From: Zopfochytrium polystomum
Taxonomy: Eukaryota; Chytridiomycota; Chytridiomycetes; Chytridiales; Chytridiaceae
Length of the DNA stretch: 64,000 bases
NCBI GenBank assembly: GCA_025765615.1
Contig: JAIVFJ010000176.1
Span: 62,001 to 126,000, forward strand
Direction of reading: 5' to 3'
Shown here: positions 1-12,300 of the stretch, in pieces
Position numbering within the stretch: position 1 is the stretch's first letter
How the letters are laid out: each line of letters starts with the position of its first letter
Position numbers and translations under genes: made by a program
Notes under the pieces: model-generated
Seen by the model: the letters and a program-made list of their open reading frames with translations, nothing else
Databases searched by the model: none
What the model was told of the DNA's origin: nothing

Positions 1-2
1 TC

Positions 3-2055
3 GACGTCACCTTTGACTCCCCAGAAGCGCTTGCACTCGCCCTCGCACCCCCGCTCCGCCCGCGCTCCTCCCCGCTTTACCTCCTCGCCACAGCCCACTT
101 CCGCGCAAAGCTCCGCCGCCGCAGCAGCAACTCTGCCGCCCTTGCCCTCGTCCGCAGGCAAAGTACCCCCCGCAGCGAAAGCGGTGACAGCAGCGGCGGC
201 GGCTCGTTCGCGGACGACGAGGGCTCGACCACGTCGTTTGGTAGCGTGTCCTCCCCAACGGCGAGTACGACCGATGCGCCGTCCGATGCGCCGAAGAAGT
301 GGAGTCTGGCGGGCATTCAGAACGGATTCACGTAAGCGGGGGAGTGACCAACTGGTCTCTCTCTCTCTCTTCTTTTTTTTTTTTTTTTTTTTTTTTGTTT
401 TGGCTTGGCTGGTTGTGATGAAAAACTCCTTTTCCTCCCCTCATCAGAAATCTCAAGAACACGATTTCAGAATCGAAGCTGGGACAGTAAGTTGTTTGAG
501 TTGCATGTTTCGTTTCGTTTTCTTCCCCGATCCTTTCCTCACTTTGTACCTCTTCTACACCAAACTCTGCATAAAAATCAATCAGGAAATTCGGGTAAGA
601 CAAACCGTCCTTCCTCGTCACTTGGACGCTTACGCTGAGGCGTGCATTCCTCGTTTTCAAAAACAAACATTTTTTCCCTCTCACGTTCGGCACCGGCAAA
701 CCGTCGCAGATCAATGAAAGCGTAAGCAAAAAAAGTCGCGGTCTCTCTTTTCCCTTCCCCGTCCCTTCCCCATCACTCTTTGCTGCTTTGCCTTCGCGTG
801 GAATAACAAAGTGCCCATTTGCCCATCCGAAACAAAACAAACAAACAAACAAACGAAAATACACTCTCCAGCGCCGCAGCGTAAGGACTCCTCTTTTTCT
901 CCTCCCAAAGCGCGCTGTGAGAGCGATCCTTTATTCTGAATCCGCATCCACTTTCCCCACCTGAACAACCATCCCCCCGCAACAAAACCCAAACGCAGAC
1001 AAAAGCTCGGCCTGAAAGACACGGATGTGAGCACAAAGTGTCCGCCTTTCCCCTTGTTTTCTTTTCGCCCGGCACAACCACGGGAGACAACCGGAACAAC
1101 GGACCCTAAATTCGTTTCTGTTTCCCCCCCAAAAAAAAAAAAAAAAAAAAACCAAACCACAACAACTCTGTTCGCGCTAACGCGTCCGACCAACCTTGTT
1201 TTCACCTTCGAAGCAAAAAAAAATGGTGAGTGTAAAGAAAGGAATGAGAAAAAAACATAAATAAAGGAGCCAATTACTGACCCCGCCCCCTTCCCTCTCT
1301 CAACATCTCAACGCCCGAAATCAAACCCCACCTTGAAAAAAAACCCTTAATTAGGGCATCAATCTGAAATACTCGCTCGCCGCCAACCTCGCTGGCACGG
1401 CCATCAACGCGGTCGCCGGGCCAGTACCCGCCGCCATCGCCGGCGGCCTCGCGGGCGGATACCTTGGCTGGAGGAAGGAGGGAAGGAGCGCAGAGGTGGA
1501 CGGCGTCACCGCCCCACAGGGTCAGTTTGAATTCCATTTTTTTTATTTTATTTTCTGCGGCCTAACCCAAATGACTGAACCACGAAAAACGCACAATACA
1601 CAAAAAAAAAAAATGTAACTTAAACGGACATTCCAAAGCCCTCGGCCGCAAAATGCTCGGCTTCACCGTCGGCGCGGCCACCGGAGCCGTCAAGGGCGCT
1701 CTACGTCACCCGATCGCGAGCGTCGTTTGTCAGTGTTTTTTGTTTTTCTGTCACGTTATCCTTCTAACGCTCTCCCTTTCACACCCCACCGCCCCCATCC
1801 AGCCGGCGCTATTAGCGCTGCGGGCTCCGTTTTACAACCTATCCAGAAGAGATGGGCCGGCGAGCAGCGAAAGCAAGGGGATATCCCGGGTACGTTACGC
1901 GTGTCTGTCCGTGTGCGTGTCCTACCCTAACAGGTTGCCGAACGACGATTTCTTCCCCCCATTCTTTCTGGGCGCACACCACATCGCAGCCCATGGAACT
2001 AAGGGCATCATCCAGGGTGCCATGGGATGTAAGTATTCCGTTGTTTGTGTGTGTG

Positions 2056-2109
<54 letters not shown>

Positions 2110-3160
2110 GGTGTGTTTTCTGTGCGTTGAGGGTTAGGGTGTTCGCTGTCCCTGCATCTGTCCAACAACTGCTTTTCTTTCCAACCCCTAAACCATTCAT
2201 CCCCAACCTCACACACCCACACGCACACACAAAGTCGCCTCCCGAGCCGCCAGCGCCGCCTTTGAAAACAAGCCCGCCCTCAAACTCCTCGCCGCCGGCG
2301 TCTCCGCCGGCATCTCCGCCACCACCAGCGTCGTCGGTGACGCCGCGAAATCCTTGGTCAAAAAACACTGGGGCCCCAACACCGGTACGGAGATGCTCCG
2401 CGGCATGGCTTCCGTCTGCGGCTTAGCCGCCATGCCCGGCACCGCCCACGTCGTCCGCAGGTCCGCCGCGTCGTGCTCCAGGCCGCCGCCCAACCCCGCA
2501 AAGGATGCAAAGGCAAAGTCCGCGACCGGTAACGCCAAAGGCGTGTTGGGCAAGTTGAAGGCCAAAGCCGCGGCGGTGGCCGCGTTCGCGAAGGGTAAAG
2601 GTGCGGGCAAGGCGGCGTCTCCCACGGCGCGAACGCGAGGGGCGAAAACCGCCGGCGCCGCCGTCCGCGCCGCGAACAAGTTCAAGGGCGCCGCCGCGAA
2701 CCTCAAGAACAAGGCTGTCGCCGGGCTCAAGGCCAAGGCCGCCGGGCTCAAGAACGCGGTTCGCGCCGTCGCCGGGAAGGGAAAAGCCGCCGCCGCGAAG
2801 CTCAATGCCAAAGCCGGCGGCCTGAAGAACGCCGTCCGCGCCGTCGCCGGGAAGGGGAAAGCCGCCGCCGCGAAGCTCAAGGCCAAGGTCGGCGGTCTCA
2901 AATCGGCCGTCCGCGCCGTCGCCGGCAAGGGAAAAGCCGCCGTCGGGAAGGCAAAGACTAAGGCCGCCGCAGGGCTCAAGAACGCGGCCCGTGCCGTCGC
3001 CGCTCGCGGCAAGGCCGCCGTTGCGAAAGCGAAAACCGCAGTCCGCAAAGTCGCGGGGAGGGCTAAAGCCGTGGCGAAGAAGGCAGCACCGAGAAAGGCC
3101 GCGCCGAAGAAGGCCGCACCGAGGAAGGCGGCACCAGCTCCAAAGGGGAGGAGGAAGTAA
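3..3160 (+). CDS. Multi-exon gene (5' end outside window), Gly/Ala-rich protein with H1-like Lys/Ala tail
   Basis: Eleven exons join without a frame break: 3-331, 448-486, 586-594, 710-721, 872-880, 999-1026, 1355-1520, 1639-1728, 1803-1889, 1990-2028 and 2235-3160, each with GT donors and AG acceptors; they give about 577 residues to the TAA at 3158-3160. The start lies upstream of the window. The middle (exons 7-10) is rich in small residues (NLAGTAINAVAGPVPAAIAG), resembling a glycine-zipper or membrane-active stretch. The last 200 or so residues are made of Lys/Ala repeats with a recurring LKNAVRAVAGKGKAA unit, like the basic tails of histone H1-like proteins; a KKAAPRKAAP run ends the protein. 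I do not recognise the family. DNA or nucleic-acid binding by the tail is inference from composition only. Exon phases are consistent throughout, which makes the model firm even though the function is unknown. Confidence 0.75.
2044..2112. repeat. (GT)n microsatellite in an intron
   Basis: About 65 bases of almost pure GT dinucleotide repeat lie just inside the intron that follows the exon ending at 2028. The opposite strand reads (AC)n. The long open frames across it in several registers are artefacts of the repeat. Confidence 0.95.
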
Positions 3161-3454
3161 AATGGGTGGAGATGGGGGCGTGTTTGTTCTACCTTCCCTC
3201 ATCCGTCTTTTCACTTTTCTCAACTGCTTTTGCGGCCTTTTTTTTTTTGCTTTCGAGCGTCTGTCATGTCGCCCAATCCCACTCTCGCGCTTTCGTTTCC
3301 TGTTTCTCGGTGTTCGTTTCTTCCCTCCCCAAGTTGCCAGGGTCCGCTCCTCTTTTTAGACTTTTGTTGTTTTGCTTGCTTTTCTTTCGTTTTTGGATCG
3401 ATCGAAGGACTTTTTTTTTCTTGAACAGTAATATATGATGAAGCGAACTAAACG

Positions 3455-3541
<87 letters not shown>

Positions 3542-5144
3542 TCTCTCTCTCTCTTTCTCTCCCCCTCCCTCTCTCTCGATGTCTGTCTCTGTCGCAGTCT
3601 CAGAGCCACACGCCCCCTCCCACTCCCCGTCTGACGCTGAACCCAATTAGGGTTGGCAATGACTTGGACGTGAACACGCTGGGCTTGATCCTTTGGGCCG
3701 GCCACCGTCTTCTCTGAACGGTAACCCTTACCTTGTCAGTATTGGCGGCATCCACTGGACCATCTGCGCTGACCCGGCAATGAAAGTAAGAGTAGCAGAG
3801 GGGTTGAAGAGAGAGCGAGTGAAGTGCGCTAAATTTTCCCCACTTTCCACCGTCAAGACAGAGCGCGAGTGTGCGGCCTAGATGGTGAGAAACGGCTCTG
3901 AAGGCTTTTTTCTCACTTCCGTTCCTTGCTCCACCGCTGTTTGATTGAGACCATGCAGGTAAGGTCTTATCTGAGTTGCAAGCGCAGAAACCAAGCTGGT
4001 AAGCTGCGTCGCTTATGGGACGACTTTCGTCGCCCTCAAGTTCTCGTGTCTCCTCACCTCACCGCCCCTTCCACCCCCATGGTCACCCCACCACAGCCCA
4101 ATCTGGCACGAAACACTATTCACGCCCACTTTGAATATCTGGAAGACGATGGCTGCGCCCTTGTTTGTGTCAGAGCATCTGCCACCGTTTGTTGAAGGTC
4201 CTGAGCGTCGTCCTGCCCAGCTTCTCGTAGCGTTTTTCACAACATCATTACGGTATTTGTTGGAACCAACGGAGAACCAGGATTTTCTTGCTGCCCAAAC
4301 GGGTGTGGGGGGAGGGCGGGAAGCAGCTTCCGCGAAAACTTTTCCTCAAACCTTTGGCTGGCTCGATTTGGGGAGTATGACGTCCTGGCGCAATAAGATT
4401 GCGATGTTTGTCCGCAGAGGTCCGCACGCACGTGACGGAATTTCCTAATCGGGCAGCCGCTTTGCCAAAAGCAGCGAGAAAAAAAAATTAGATCTAAAAA
4501 ATGATCAAATCCGTTGTAATTTTTTCTGCAAGAAACGAAATACCGAATCTTCTGTTTTTCTTTCTTTGTTGTTTTTTGCGGAACAATGATTGTCTCCTAC
4601 GTGTCCCCCGCACCCCGACAAACAATTTGTAAGCCGGTCACCGAGACCGCGGGCTCCGAAAGCAGAAGCCGCCACCAACCCCGCACGGGTAAATGAAACT
4701 GTGTTTGAGGTTTCCGTGGTTTTTGGGGAGCAAATCCGCCGATTTTTTTTTTCTTCTTGTTCCCTTCTGTTTCCTTTTTCTTTTTCTCTCTTTTTTTTTC
4801 CCTTTGTCTCTAACGTATTAAATTTTGTCTGGAGGGCGTGTTTCACCACGCACATTCCGACTCTCTCTCTCTCTCTCTCTCTCTCAGATTCTGTTTCCGG
4901 CTGTCTCTCTCCACAGACAAAAGAGACAAGAAAAGCGGGGAAAAAAGTAAATAAGGCATCTCTTTCCAAAGCGCGGAAGCGGTTTTTTCAGCGGCCACTT
5001 TAAAGGAAAGGTATCACGTTTCAAATCCGGGCATAGGAAACGAACGATTTTTCTCTTTTCATTTTTTTTTTCTCCTTTTTTTTATTTGGATGGATTTTTT
5101 TCAAATTTGCAAAAGCCACCTTCCAGCTTCTTTCGATTCCGTCG
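3161..5144. other. Intergenic stretch, no supported gene
   Basis: After the stop at 3160 there is a pyrimidine-rich stretch, the CT microsatellite and then about 1.5 kb with only short open frames. Two pieces look faintly coding: about 3690-3790 (a frame reading NPYLVSIGGIHWTICADPAM that runs into a GTAAGA donor-like site) and about 4130-4445. Neither could be joined into a gene model, so they are recorded as possible exons or remnants only. Confidence 0.5.
3455..3580. repeat. (CT)n microsatellite
   Basis: Roughly 125 bases of nearly uninterrupted CT dinucleotides, with a few T or C expansions towards the 3' side. The Ser-Leu and Arg-Glu open frames on the two strands here are repeat artefacts. 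Confidence 0.95.
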
Positions 5145-5152
5145 TATAAAAA
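5145..5152 (+). promoter_or_regulatory. TATA box of the SnoaL-like gene
   Basis: TATAAAAA lies 63-70 bases upstream of the ATG at 5215 on the same strand, the spacing expected for a core promoter with a short leader. It follows T-rich DNA. Confidence 0.6.
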
Positions 5153-5214
5153 GGAAACAACAACAACATCCCTTCATTCTGCAAACAAGGAAGACGAACC
5201 GACAGAGAAGGACG

Positions 5215-7052
5215 ATGACGCGGTGAGAGGAGAGAGAGAGACCCTCTTCGTCCCCCTGCCAGTGGTGGTTGACGCGCCACCGCCCACCACACCACCAACC
5301 AACGATGAAGCACCGCCCGCATCTCTACCCTCACTGCCTGCACGCCTGTCGACATGCCCCCCCCTCTCCCCACTCTCTTCCTCCCCTCCCTCCCTCTTTC
5401 TCTCCCCCCCCGCTGCTGCTGCAGCAGAAAATGAAACAAGGTCGCTCCCGCCAGCAGTCCAACTAACAAACGCCTCTTCACGCTGCCCTCCTCCCCTCCC
5501 CTCCCTCGCTCTCAAATTCTCTCAAATTCACGGACACTGGAAACCCCTCCAGCAGCTCCACCCCCCTCCACCTCCTCCTCACGACGACCCTCGCGCTCGC
5601 TTCCGCCTCCGCCTCGGCGGTCGCGGCCGCCGATGGCTTCCCTTACGGCAATATTGCTCTCAACAACGTTGAGGCGTTTGTCTACACTTCGGTGAGTGGA
5701 GCCGACGCCGCCGCCGCAGCCGCGGTAGCCCGGAAAGGAAAAGGGAGCCAAAAAAGAAAAATGCAAAAAAAAAAAAACCGAAAAAATACAAAAAAAAGAA
5801 AAACAAAACCAAACAAAGACCCTCAACCCCAAAAAAGAGGAGACAAACAAAGTCTTACCCGATTTTCTTTTTTTGTTGGTTCACTTTGTTCATCGCAGGT
5901 GCGCACGCTGTTCGTCGACAAGGACCCCTCCATCGTGGACAAGTCGTGGTCTCCGTCGTACATCCAGCACAACCCGTGAGAGTATTCTATTCATTCAGTG
6001 TCTTGTTCGCGTGTCGGGGGGGCAGAAGGGGGGGAGGAGGGGGCGAGCGCGCCAGCGCGAAGAAGCGTGTGTTAGTGCTACCTGAATGACTGCTTACTCA
6101 CACCCACGCAACCCCCAAAAGAAACATCCCCAACGGCCCCAGCGGCCTCAAGGCCTTTGTCACCTCGGCCGACTTCTCGTACGACTTTGGCCTGATCGTC
6201 TCGCAGCAAAACATCGTCGCCATCCACTCCCTCTTCACCAACAACACCTCGGGCGCCCAAAACGCCGTCGTCGACATCTTCCGCGTGGAAAACGGCCGCA
6301 TCGCAGAACACTGGGACGTCCTCCAGCCCGTTGTCAACCAGACCGCCAGCGGCAACCCCATGGTCGACCCGGCAAAGGAACGCAACTCGTACGACCCGGC
6401 ACGCTGCGGCGACGACGCCTTCGCCGCCACGGCGCGCGCGCTTGCCCCGCGCGCCCTGGTCCAGATCTTTGGCAACGCTTCGGCCAACGTCGACGACTTC
6501 CTCCAGGACCCGTACACCCAGCACAACCCGCTCGTCCCCTCCGGCGTCGCAGCCATCAAGGGCTTCCTCGCTCAGGCCCCGCCCGCCGCCGGACAGCCCT
6601 CCCCGTACTCCCCGGGCTTCGTCCTCGCCAAATGCGACGTCGTCCTCGTCCACTCCCGCATCGCCGGCGGAGGCGCCGGCGCCGCCTCCTCCGTCGTCGC
6701 AGACATCTTCCGCGTCGCGAACCGCGCCGCCTCGAACCCGTCCTCCGCACCCCCCGCAGTCCGCCTCGTCGAGCACTGGGACGTCGTCCAGGACGAGACC
6801 CCCGCGTCCAAAACCGCCAGCGGGAACCCCATGATCGACCCGGCCAACGACCCGGCAAAGATCCAGAACGTCGACCAGGCCGCGTACGGTCCCGTCGGAA
6901 AGTACGCGAACCAGCCCGCGTCGTCGTCGAGCACCAGCACCGTCACGTCGTCGCGGGCCGCCGGCAACGGGTCCGTCGTCGTCTCGGCCGCCATGTCCAA
7001 CAGGAACTTTGGCCCGTTCGCCCTCGTCAGGTCGCTGTTTGCGTGGATGTGA
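5215..7052 (+). CDS. Secreted protein with two SnoaL-like (NTF2-fold) domains
   Basis: Four exons, 5215-5222, 5556-5691, 5899-5975 and 6122-7052, add to exactly 384 codons (383 residues). The first eight coding bases (ATG ACG CG) join the second exon to give an N-terminal signal peptide: a short basic start, a Leu/Thr-rich core (HLLLTTTLALASASASAVAA) and a likely cut before DGFPYG. Two homologous modules follow, about residues 30-150 and 155-320. Each carries an SxxYIQHNP or PYTQHNP motif, a downstream glycine segment and an EHWDV(L/V)Q motif, the pattern of the SnoaL-like family COG4922 (predicted aldol-condensation-type enzymes, small NTF2-like barrels). The tail is Ser/Thr-rich. Known members are single-domain, so the tandem and secretion suggest an extracellular role; the substrate cannot be read from sequence. 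A TATA box lies just upstream. Confidence 0.85.
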
Positions 7053-7265
7053 GGGGGGGAAGGGGGAAACGGAAATGGGCCGCGAGGAAGCGAGCGAAAA
7101 CGTTATCGACTCCCAACGCTTCCCCCTTCCACCCTCCTCCTCGTGGTTTCTTGTTGTGTTCTTTTTCCCTCTTTTTTTTTTCTCGTACACTTGTTTCACT
7201 GGGAACTCCGCTCTCTGTGCTTGTCCTTTGTCCGTGTCCGTGCCCACTCCCTCCGCTTTCTTGTG

Positions 7266-7535
7266 ATGTCTTCCGCGGCGGGTCCTCCTGTTCTCGTCGG
7301 CGGTTTCGTGCCCTTCGCTCGTCCGAAGATGGAGGGTGACGCCAAAAATAAAATACTAGAGTGCGTTCACATATTGAGTAAGAAAAAAACGGGAGAAGAA
7401 ACTGAAAAATTAGCGGCGATAGCGGAGGAGAACGAAAGTATGTTGGAGGGATACAACGCTGGCTGGAATGACGCCCCCCGGCGTGAGGCTGGCCGCATCG
7501 CCGCGCAAGAAGGACTTGCCCAGTCCCTTTTTTAA
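7266..7535 (+). CDS. Small hypothetical protein, 89 residues
   Basis: An uninterrupted frame from ATG at 7266 to the stop at 7533-7535 encodes a hydrophilic, mixed-charge peptide (starts MSSAAGPPVLVGGF, contains KKKTGEETEKLAAIAEENES, a short helical segment). It begins about 210 bases after the end of the SnoaL-like gene in the same direction. No homologous family is recognised and there is no clear promoter, so it could be a real small gene, a first exon, or chance. Confidence 0.35.
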   Translation: MSSAAGPPVLVGGFVPFARPKMEGDAKNKILECVHILSKKKTGEETEKLAAIAEENESMLEGYNAGWNDAPRREAGRIAAQEGLAQSLF

Positions 7536-7539
7536 GTAA

Positions 7540-9320
7540 GCAGTTCTGGGCGCTTGCCGCGTTCTCCCCTCCCCATCCAGCGAAGGCACAGATGCCTGGG
7601 TGGATACCATTTTTTTCTTCTTGGTCGCCTCCGACGCACCACAAAAACCATCCTGACCCCGCACCACCACAGCCTCCCCGGTCTACTTTTTCTTCCCCGC
7701 CCCCTTTGCGCCGCCACCACCACCACCGCCACTTCCACCTTTGCCAGCTCCTCCTCCTCCTCCTCCTCCTCCTCCTCCTCCGCCGCCGCCGCCGCCGCAA
7801 GACCCATACCGACGGTACAGCCCGTCGCGGTCTCCGCACTCCGCCTCCCGCCGCCCGGAACTTGAACCCGTACAGCCTGCATATGTTTTTCATCTTGTCC
7901 CGCTCGCACGACTGGTTGTCTTGGCGCTCTTTTGCGGTCATTTCGCTTGGTTTCTTGGCTGTGCGGGGTGTTTTGTTTGAAGTTTGAGTGATTGCGCCTT
8001 CACGATTGTTGCGCGCGTCGGCGTTGTCCTGTTTTTCGAGGGAAGGAGGGTGTGATGGGCGAGCCAGCAACCCGTTTCCTGCTTTTGTTATACAATAGAT
8101 GTTTGCAAGTTAGTCGCGTCCAGCTGCAAAAGTTGATGTGCAGCACATAACACGACGATTTGCGGCTGAGCCGAACTCGCGCGTCATTCAACCGGGCCGG
8201 CGGTTCCCCGCCTGAGTCTTTTCCGATGCGCCTCGGATTGTCAAGTGCCAAGGGCAGTGTCCCTATAGTAATTTCTTCCCCAACAAAAATTACTGTAAAA
8301 GGAAGGAAAAAAAAAAGAGATGGAAAGACCCAGAGCTTATCATCGAATAGTCGAATACCCGCATATTTGGAAGCGGGGGAGGAGGAGGTTGCCAACCGTG
8401 CTCTGCCTGAATGATCGACACTAATCAACCAACCTGGAATGCGGTCTCACTCGGCGGGGGCAGCACCTTTGGCAGGCGATCCGTTGCAACAGGACCACCC
8501 GATTCGAAATGGTTGAAACTAGCCGCAGCGATCATAATGGGCTTGGTCAATTTTTATTGGGAGCGGCTGCTAAGAGCGTACATCACCGTGAAATCTAGTT
8601 AGATGAAGATGCCAGGCAGTTTGCCAGTTTCGGAGCACGCGCCCCCATTGAAGAGCTTCTCCTCCAATTTTTTTTTTTTTTTTTTTTTTTTTGTTAAAAA
8701 CAGTCAGAATCGAGTGTTTGTTTGACCGACGACGGAAATGCGTACAGCGCACCGCGATCGATGGCGGGGGGGGGCCAGCGTCTGGTCGACGGTGAGGGAG
8801 CAGAGGGATGGCGTTGAACGCCTCCCGATCTGTCAAACAGCCGCTGGCATATGGAAATCGGGGAGCTGAGGAAAGCGGTGGTCCGTTGTGCTCGTCGATA
8901 CCTTCTTCCACCGAACGGGCAGAGCGGTGGTGCGCAAGGAATCAGCGCTCGGTGGAGCGCTTGGCAAGCACGCCGCGCGGAACAATTCCTCATCCTTGTG
9001 CTAAATCGCAGTGTTTTTGCCTTTCTACGCACGAAAAGCTCAATCTTGTGAACCAGGCCATTGAACCAAGACCCTTGAATTACATTTGAGCAGCAGTAGA
9101 TACCGCAAACACGGAGATTGTCAAAATAATAATATCAAAGAAAAACTCTCTGTTTGCTCCCTCATCGTCTCGCCGATTCCTTGGCCCCTTCCCTTGCGGC
9201 CTTTGCAAAATCGCGCTTACGGCCCAACACGCGAGAGGCCGCAACAACCACCACAAAGATCACCCCCCTCCCCCACTCCATCCGCCACCACCACCCGCAC
9301 GCAGTCTAGACCTCGTAACA
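7540..9320. other. Gene-poor stretch with triplet repeat and poly-T
   Basis: Contains a CTC/GCC triplet run at about 7747-7798 (which creates poly-Glu, poly-Ser, poly-Pro and poly-Arg open frames in different registers) and a 22-base poly-T tract at about 8669-8692. The open frames on both strands overlap this low-complexity DNA and none shows conserved domain features. I see no supportable gene. Confidence 0.5.
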
Positions 9321-12300
9321 ATGTTTTCCCGTTTTCCTTGGCCGCGCTCGCGACACGGCGCGGCGAACCCCGTCGCCCTCTATGCCGCCGCCGTCCTCCT
9401 TGTGCACAAGCTCGGCGCGGGCCCCACCACGCTCGCCGTTTCGGCAGCCGACCCCTCGACCCCACCGCCGCCGTCGTCCCTTCCGCAAGGGGCGTTTGTG
9501 CGCGTCCCGCCGACCATGGAGGCGTACCCGGACCCCGCCCACATGAACCCAACCTGCCCTTGCTTCGACCCCCAGTCTATCGACTTGCTCCTCACGTCTA
9601 CCCGCCTGTTCTCGAGCCAGGAGAACTCTAACCTTATCAGTGGTGCGAAGCAGGCCGCCCAAGACCATAACGTGCAGATCCAGTTTTATCAGGTTCGTCG
9701 CAGTTGCGTTGGTGGGGAGGGTAGATGGAGCGGTGTGTGGGTGTGTGTGTGTGTGTGTGTGGGTGGGTGGGTGGGTGGGTTGGGTGGGTGCGCGGGTCAC
9801 AGGGCAGGAGCAGAGAGGGTCCCACGGCCCTCTTCGACCCGCGTCCGCGAACCGCATGGGTTGCGAATTGTCAGCAGGTCGTTTCTTCTTTTTCGCGTTT
9901 TTCTCTTTTTTTCATTGTTTTTTTTTTCTTTTGATATTTATTATGTGTTCTTTCCTCTTCGGTTTGGTTAGGGCATTGGGGATGAAGCCCTGCAAACGTG
10001 ATGCTCACTTCACCTCCTTCCTCTCACTTACTTGATCCACCCCACCAACCCCCGCCCACCCCGCTCTCGCCTAACACGGCACAACCCCTCGCGCAACCTC
10101 GGGAAACTATTGTTCCTTGTGCGTCGCCCCGTCCTCCACGCGGCGCCCAACACCTACCTGAACAAAAATGCCCCGCTCTCAGGACACGTCACTCGATGGC
10201 ACCGGCCTCGCGAACGCGCTTCTCGACGTCTCGCGCAACGAATTCCACGGCACCATCATCACAGACTTTCCCCACCCCGCCCTTCCGTCGACTGGGGCCA
10301 TCCAAGTCGCTTTGAACAACTTTCCCAACGTTACGGTCGTCCCGGTCATGTCCGGCGAAACCTACATCGGCTCTGCAAAGAACCTGCTCTCTTACGTGGG
10401 CCCCAACAATACTCTCTCCGGCTTGCTGGCGGCGCAGCGGTATCTGCTCTGTTTGATTCGTTTATATGATTTACGTTACCCTCTTCTCAAACAACCTTAC
10501 CATCACACCAGTGTCCTTCGTCCAAACACCTCGAGCAATATGATTGTTTGCGTCAATCCTTTCCAGGGAATCAGCGCGAAGTTCGACGACATCTGCGCCG
10601 GCGCCACTGCCGGCGTCCCAGCCGGCAGCGGATCCGTCGAAGTGTTTTCAGCCATGAATCTGGACCGCATCGACACGTCACAAGGGATCCTCCTCCAGCG
10701 TATCAAGCAGACTCCTTACCCGACTGCTATCCTAGCCCCAGAGTCAACCATATCCGACTTGCTCTTCGGCCCGGGTTCAAATGACCTCGTCGCAGCCATC
10801 CAGGCCGCAAACGTATCCGTTGTCGCCGTCGGCATTTGCCAATCCGCTATCGATGGCATGAAGCGAGGGGTTGTCTCCGCAATCATTGACAACGGAGAGT
10901 ACCTGCAAGGCTACCTTGCCGTTGTGCAGGCCTATATCTTCCGCCAACAGAACGCCCGCCTCAACAACGACGTCATCTGGACTGGCCCAACCCTCTTCGC
11001 CCGCGACGACCTTGCCGCCGCCGGCCAGCTCAATGCATTCTACGCCCACGCCGCCGCCCACATCGCGGGCTACAAACCCGCCGGCCTCTCCGCGGCCGGC
11101 AGCGGCGCCGAGCCCCCGTCCTACACCTTCACCATCGCCACCCACGCCTCGGCCAGCAGCGGCTTCTGGGCAAACCTCCGCAGCGGCTACTACTGGTCCG
11201 GCCGCAACACCAACTCGACCATGATCGAGATGGTCACGCAAAACACCGACGCCGCCGCCCAGGCCCAGTTCATCCACAACGTCACCAACTCCAGCGACCC
11301 CGTCCGCACCGCCGGCTGGACCGTCACCCTCTCCCGCTACGTCGCCTTCCTCCCCGAACTCACCGTCGCCGACCAGCAAAACGTCCCGATCGTCGTCATC
11401 AACACTTGGGGCGTCATGAACATCACAAATCCGGCCCTCCCCCGCGTCCTCGCCTTCGTCAGCTCGGACAGCAACGCAAGCATGAGCCAGCTCTCTGCAA
11501 ACCTCCACGCGCGGAACCCCGGCGCAACCCAGCTCATCTGCGTCAACCAGAACTCGCCCATGCCCGAAAACGGAGACTGCTACATGGCAATGGTTTACGC
11601 GAACGCGAAAGGGCTCAATTTCACGTACCTCAACTTGCCGTCCAACACGCTGCAGGCCCAGCAGATCACCGACGCGGCTTTGACACCGTTCTCACCGACT
11701 ACAAAGATGGTGGTCATTGACAGGACTGGAAACTGCGCGATATTGGATTCGCTGCGCAAGGCAAACTTCAAAATGGGTAATAACCAGCAGGTCATTGCTG
11801 GGTCCTACGATACCAATACTTGCGTCGTTCAAGGTGAGGTTACAAGAAAGCGAGTCCGTCCCGCACTGAATTCAGTCGTTTCTCCTATTGACGCTCTTCG
11901 CCTCTCCCTTGCTTTCCACCCTGCTGCTCCAACGTATATTTAAACTCTTCGGCGCTGATTTAAAAAGCCGTAAGGAGCGGTGAGCTGGCCGTATCAGTCT
12001 TGCAGCAAGCCTTCCTCCAAGGCTACCTCCCCGCCGCCATTCACCGCGTCTACCAGATAACCGGCGGCTACCCGTTCGGCCACAAACTGGTCAAGGATCC
12101 GCGCACGATCGGCATGTGGCCGTACCTCCGCACTGGCCCGTTCTTCGCCGACGCCACCGTCCTCGGCGAGCAGTACATCAACTGCACCAACGCCGTCGCG
12201 AGCTCCACCATCCCAATCAACACCGGCCCCACCGACACCCGCGATTTCCCCTACGCGCAGATCGCCTGGCCCGTCTGCGCCCTCCGCCCGCGCCCAATGC

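Noticed and set aside
13..717. A 234-residue plus-strand frame beginning at position 13
   Set aside because: It crosses a clear splice donor at 332 and a poly-T intron; the true exon uses another frame (from position 3) that joins ten further exons in phase.
3640..3655. TTAGGGTT-like sequence as an internal telomere repeat
   Set aside because: Only a single partial unit is present.
7027..8070. A 347-residue minus-strand open frame
   Set aside because: It covers the end of the SnoaL gene in antisense and triplet-repeat DNA; composition is simple Arg and Trp runs.
10440..10566. Treating the GPCR frame as continuous, or splicing 10439 to 10567
   Set aside because: The continuous reading adds a non-conserved insert and the 10567 acceptor breaks phase; 10439 to 10512 keeps phase and yields a normal binding-module strand.
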